Origin: UBA11512 sp964623895
GTDB lineage: Bacteria > Bacillota > Clostridia > Oscillospirales > CAG-272
DNA length: 35,123 nucleotides
Assembly (NCBI GenBank): GCA_964623895.1
Contig: CAZUWA010000015.1
Coordinates: 1-35,123, forward strand
Direction: 5' to 3'
Notes under the pieces: generated by a model
Database searches by the model: none
What the model was told of the DNA's origin: nothing
Seen by the model: only the letters and a program-made list of their open reading frames with translations
Translations under genes and position numbers: made by a program
Part shown: positions 32,065 through 35,123 of the stretch, one piece after another
Layout: every line of letters begins with the position of its first letter
Numbering within the stretch: the stretch's first letter is position 1

Positions 32065-32789
32065 TGGCGGCTTTTTCTCCTTTTTTTGATTTTGCGAAGA
32101 TCTTTGAGCATTTTTAAGGCATCCTTGACCGGGGAAACGGAGGAAGCCAGCGTATTGTGATTGATGATCTTGACCGGAATTTCCGTGATCTTTGCGCCGT
32201 GATCCTTCGCGGACAGCAGGATCTCCAAATCAAAGGCGAAACCTGTCGTTTCCAACGCGCCGAACAGGCGGTGTGCCATCTCTTTTTTGAAGCCCTTGAT
32301 GCCGCACTGCGAGTCACTATGTGAAAAGCCGGCATAGAGCGAGATGATCTTTAGATAGCATTTGGACATCAAAACGCGTAGAGGCGAGTAGCCCATATAT
32401 CCGTCCTTTGCGATGGCTCGGGAACCGAGGAGAATGTCAACGGCAGGATCGTTTTCGAAAACTTCCAAAAAGTGAAGGATCTGATCGGTACCGTAGGCAA
32501 GGTCGCTGTCGGTAAAGAGGATGAATGCCCCTCTCGCCTCTGTCATTCCTTTTTTCAGTGCTCCTCCTTTGCCTTTGTTTTTTTCATAAGAGAGGAGATG
32601 CAGAGCGGGCAGTTGTTTTTCAAGAGAAGCAACGATTTCGGGTGTACGGTCGTGACTGCCGTCATTGACCGCAATGATCTCATATTCATCCTGCAATTTT
32701 AAGTGCAGAGCGTTGTTGAGCGTGCGGATATTGTTTTCGATGGTCTTCTCCTCGTTGTACATCGGGAGAACAACAGATAAACGGATCAT
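32061..32789 (-). CDS. Family 2 glycosyltransferase (dolichyl-phosphate-mannose-synthase-like)
   Basis: A 242-residue GT-A fold enzyme without membrane spans. It opens with LSVVLPMYNEEKTI, then NDGSHDRT, and the metal-binding DxD is in FTDSDLAYG. The acceptor-side region contains a GIKGFKK segment typical of DPM1/polyprenyl-phosphate glycosyltransferases. It would transfer a sugar from a nucleotide sugar to polyprenyl phosphate for wall or glycolipid decoration. I start at the ATG at 32789, since the upstream extension to 32906 overlaps the sortase gene and lacks family resemblance. AAAGGA lies about 14 nt upstream, rather far. No multi-span GT-C or flippase gene is nearby. Confidence 0.9.
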   Translation of the reverse strand: MIRLSVVLPMYNEEKTIENNIRTLNNALHLKLQDEYEIIAVNDGSHDRTPEIVASLEKQLPALHLLSYEKNKGKGGALKKGMTEARGAFILFTDSDLAYGTDQILHFLEVFENDPAVDILLGSRAIAKDGYMGYSPLRVLMSKCYLKIISLYAGFSHSDSQCGIKGFKKEMAHRLFGALETTGFAFDLEILLSAKDHGAKITEIPVKIINHNTLASSVSPVKDALKMLKDLRKIKKRRKSRQ

Positions 32790-32817
32790 ATAAAGAATAA
32801 ACAGTCCTTTGCTTGTT

Positions 32818-33858
32818 TTACTGTCTGATCTCAACCAGTACACCGAAAACAAAGCATCGGTCATCGTTCGATGACGTATTGGCACAGGTGTAAAGTTCGA
32901 GAACACGATCGGTATCGGTCAGCTCCAGATCCTCTCGTTGATGGATGGATTTGTCCTTGATACTGTTGATGGCGGCGAGATATTGCGTGCCCGTCTGATA
33001 CATCACACCGGATGGCGTACCTTCCGAGGCAACTCCTTCGTATACCGAGAAGATCAGATATTTGAGGGCGGCATCTTTGGTGTAAATGTAGATATATTGG
33101 TATTTTTCGAACATCGATTGCTTTTTGAACTCCAGAAGTCTGTTGAACATCGTGCCACGTGTGCGGATGTTGTGACCGTAGATGATGGTGAACTGATTGT
33201 TCAATAGATTTCGACGATTGCGGTAGTCCATAAAGATACTGCCTGCCGTGTTCCATTTTTTGTAAGGGTTGCGATCAAGGTAGTAATCGTTGTCTTTTCC
33301 TACCACGACAGGGTAGTTGATATTCGTGCCGGGAATATAGATCCAAGCAAAAACATCGCTGTTGTTGTATTCGGTCTGTAATTCTTCAAGGCGGTCTTTG
33401 AAATAGAGATAATTTTCCTCCGAGATCAGCGGATCGGTGTCATCCGGCTGATATTTATCGGTATCTGATCCGCTCGGAGAGTCGTTCCCCGGATCGCTCG
33501 GTAAAGGATCATCGGAAGGGTAACTGACGTTTCCTTCGTACATCGCTTCATAATCGGCGATCGGATAGATATTGCTTCCTGTTTCCAAACGCAGCGGTCG
33601 TTCAGATTTTCCACTGATAGGGGAAAAGTTGTCTGCGATATCTCCGTATTCATTTTCAGCTTTGATGAAATCTATCACATTGCAGGCTGTTTGATAGAGC
33701 GCCCAAATGCCGATGGCAAAAAGGCAACAGGCGAGCATCATCCAAAATAGGTTTGAAAGCCGTTGTTTTTTGGCCTTTGGCTTTTTGGGGGCAAGGTCAT
33801 CACAGGTGAGTGTGTTCAAAGAATCTTCAAACGTAGAAGGCTTCTTTTGTTCGTTCAT
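32818..33858 (-). CDS. Class B sortase
   Basis: A 346-residue membrane-anchored transpeptidase. A Lys-rich cytoplasmic stretch is followed by one span (about residues 37-58), then a long acidic Ser/Pro/Asp linker (about 110-145) and the sortase barrel. Catalytic residues are H229 (IYGHN), C325 (LYTCAN) and R334 (DDRCF), with the spacing and helix-rich insert of class B enzymes. It cleaves a sorting motif and attaches surface proteins to the wall. No protein with an LPxTG- or NPxTN-type tail is in the window, so the substrate is elsewhere. AGAGGA is well placed before the ATG, and the aminotransferase ends 14 nt upstream. Confidence 0.93.
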   Translation of the reverse strand: MNEQKKPSTFEDSLNTLTCDDLAPKKPKAKKQRLSNLFWMMLACCLFAIGIWALYQTACNVIDFIKAENEYGDIADNFSPISGKSERPLRLETGSNIYPIADYEAMYEGNVSYPSDDPLPSDPGNDSPSGSDTDKYQPDDTDPLISEENYLYFKDRLEELQTEYNNSDVFAWIYIPGTNINYPVVVGKDNDYYLDRNPYKKWNTAGSIFMDYRNRRNLLNNQFTIIYGHNIRTRGTMFNRLLEFKKQSMFEKYQYIYIYTKDAALKYLIFSVYEGVASEGTPSGVMYQTGTQYLAAINSIKDKSIHQREDLELTDTDRVLELYTCANTSSNDDRCFVFGVLVEIRQ

Positions 33859-33872
33859 GGGTAATCCTCTTT

Positions 33873-35072
33873 TTATTCGGTATAAATTCCAAGCTCAATC
33901 GCCAGTACTTTAAAGACCGGCAGGGAAGCACGGATCGTTTTTTCGGCAACGCAATAAGATATTCTGACATATCCCGGAAGTCCGAAACTGGCTGAGGGAA
34001 CGATCAGAAGATTGTGCTTTTTTGCTGCTTCCGAGAAAGCCGAATCATTGCCGTCCGGTGCTTTGACGAACAGATAGAACGCGCCTTCTGGTTTGATGCA
34101 GTTAAAGCCGTATGCGGTCAGTGCATTATAAAGAAGGTCTTTGTTTTGGTCATATGCCGAGATATCGGAAACTTCATTCATGCAGGTCAAAAGCATTTTT
34201 TGAAAGAGCACCGGCGCACAGACATATCCGAGCGCCCTGCCTGCACCGCAGATCGCCGCAAAGAGCGTCTCGCGGTCATCTGCTTCGTGACAAAGCGCAA
34301 TGTACCCGATGCGTTCGCCCGGGAGCGAGAGCGATTTGCTGTAGGAGTAACAGACGACGGTGTTGTTATAATAGTTCATAACATACGGAACGGTGGCATC
34401 GTTATACACCAATTCTCTGTAAGGCTCGTCCGCGATGATGAAAATGGGGTGACCGTATTCTTTCTGCTTCTTTTCAAGCATCAATGCGATTGCAATGAGA
34501 TCTTCCTCCGGGATAATTGCACCGGAAGGGTTGTTTGGAGAATTGAGGATGATGGCACGGGTTTTTTTATTCACCGCGGCAGTCAGTTTTGAAATGTCGG
34601 GGCGGAAGGTATCGGTCTTGGCGGGTACACTGACCACCTTTGCGCCGGCTGTATTTGCAAATACTTTGTATTCCGGAAAATAGGGAGCAATGACGACCAC
34701 CTCTTCGCCTTCTTCTTCGACTAGCGCAGAAAGAGAAATGGTCAGAGAAGCGGCGGCGCCGCAAGTCATATAGATGTCCTCTGCCGTTTGCGTTCTGCCG
34801 AAGCGACGGTTGATGGTTTCCGCCACCGCTTTGCGCACTGCCGTGTCTCCGGGAGCGGAGGAATATCCGTGCAGGACTGTCGATTCGGTGTTTTCAAGAA
34901 GGGAGATCAGCGTATTTTTAACCGATTCCGGTGCGGGAATGGAGGGGTTTCCGATAGAAAAATCGTAGACTTTATCCTCGCCGAGCAATTTTTTTTGCTG
35001 TAATCCGTATTCAAAAAGATCTCTGATCACAGAGCGATTTTGGCCGAGTGCGCACATTCTTTTATTTGCCAT
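33873..35072 (-). CDS. Class I/II PLP aminotransferase
   Basis: A 399-residue aspartate-aminotransferase-like enzyme. Visible landmarks are NSPNNPSGAI, the ADEPYRE segment and the PLP-binding K246 in SYSKSLSLPGERIG. It moves an amino group between an amino acid and 2-oxoglutarate or similar; the substrate cannot be told. I start at the ATG at 35072 (MANKRMCALG) because the AAAGG site lies about 12 nt upstream, while the ATG at 35102 lacks one. A hairpin (35083-35101) covers that site. It is the first gene of the minus-strand cluster visible here; its promoter must lie beyond or near the window end. Confidence 0.92.
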   Translation of the reverse strand: MANKRMCALGQNRSVIRDLFEYGLQQKKLLGEDKVYDFSIGNPSIPAPESVKNTLISLLENTESTVLHGYSSAPGDTAVRKAVAETINRRFGRTQTAEDIYMTCGAAASLTISLSALVEEEGEEVVVIAPYFPEYKVFANTAGAKVVSVPAKTDTFRPDISKLTAAVNKKTRAIILNSPNNPSGAIIPEEDLIAIALMLEKKQKEYGHPIFIIADEPYRELVYNDATVPYVMNYYNNTVVCYSYSKSLSLPGERIGYIALCHEADDRETLFAAICGAGRALGYVCAPVLFQKMLLTCMNEVSDISAYDQNKDLLYNALTAYGFNCIKPEGAFYLFVKAPDGNDSAFSEAAKKHNLLIVPSASFGLPGYVRISYCVAEKTIRASLPVFKVLAIELGIYTE

Positions 35073-35082
35073 TGCTATAAAC

Positions 35083-35101
35083 TGCCTTTCTGCGAAAGGC
35101 A
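35083..35101 (-). promoter_or_regulatory. Hairpin over the aminotransferase ribosome binding site
   Basis: An 8-bp stem (TGCCTTTC with GAAAGGCA) and a 3-nt loop lie about 10 nt before the start codon. On the mRNA the 3' arm contains the AAAGG sequence, so folding would hide it. It recalls the GCTTTCGC/GCGAAAGC hairpin before thiI. Confidence 0.45.
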
Positions 35102-35123
35102 TCGACGGGGTTATGAAACCGAG

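Noticed and set aside
1..35123. CRISPR arrays, tRNA or rRNA genes, insertion sequences, phage or toxin-antitoxin genes
   Set aside because: No regularly spaced repeats, no cloverleaf with a GTTCRA-type T-loop, and no transposase, integrase or toxin motifs were found by reading. A tRNAscan-SE and Infernal run would settle small RNAs.

Overview
The window reads as a chromosomal segment of a Gram-positive, low-to-mid GC Firmicute of class Clostridia, most likely an uncultured gut lineage. Supporting signs are the gene order yqfC-yqfD-phoH-ybeY-era-recO, the sporulation-associated proteins YqfC and YqfD, a lipoteichoic-acid-synthase-like enzyme, a class B sortase, a CIRCE operator in front of groESL, and strong GGAGG-type ribosome binding sites. 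I cannot name a genus. No rRNA, tRNA, CRISPR array, transposase, integrase or phage gene was found, so this is mostly housekeeping chromosome with a few lineage-specific islands.

Layout. 169-7459 (+) is a compact housekeeping cluster: yqfC, yqfD, phoH, ybeY, era, recO, mutS2 and a small cysteine-rich protein. It covers ribosome maturation, 16S rRNA processing, recombination and ribosome rescue, with several ATGA stop-start overlaps, and ends in a bidirectional terminator. 7511-9399 (-) is a three-gene operon of mutually related, uncharacterised membrane proteins with its own strong promoter. 9694-13352 (+) encodes the two halves of a heterodimeric ABC exporter with one degenerate ATP site. 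13451-18056 (-) holds gdhA (NADP-type glutamate dehydrogenase), a U32 family protein and thiI; the last two are both RNA-modification candidates, and three hairpins lie between them. 18581-20554 (+) is an LtaS-like phosphoglycerol transferase behind a leader of about 200 nt. 20594-23794 (-) is a lipoprotein gene followed by a copper-type P-ATPase that carries an extra C-terminal metal-binding domain. 24110-26524 (+) is a PcrA/UvrD helicase, followed by a second Pro/Thr-linker lipoprotein at 26754-27602 whose promoter is surrounded by inverted repeats. 27645-28925 (-) is an AGCS sodium:amino-acid symporter. 29195-31146 (+) is groES-groEL under CIRCE/HrcA-type control. 31327-35072 (-) is a four-gene cluster of aminotransferase, class B sortase, family 2 glycosyltransferase and acyl-ACP thioesterase.

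Regulation is unusually legible. Most transcription units have an identifiable -35/-10 pair with 16-17 bp spacing, most of these have a TGn extended -10, and the units end in clear, often bidirectional hairpins. Several genes have a longer open frame upstream of the likely start. I chose internal ATG codons where a ribosome binding site, a promoter or family length decided the matter. The least explained parts are the triplicated membrane protein operon, the small cysteine protein after mutS2, the two lipoproteins, the hairpin cluster before thiI, and a possible small RNA at about 9517-9604.
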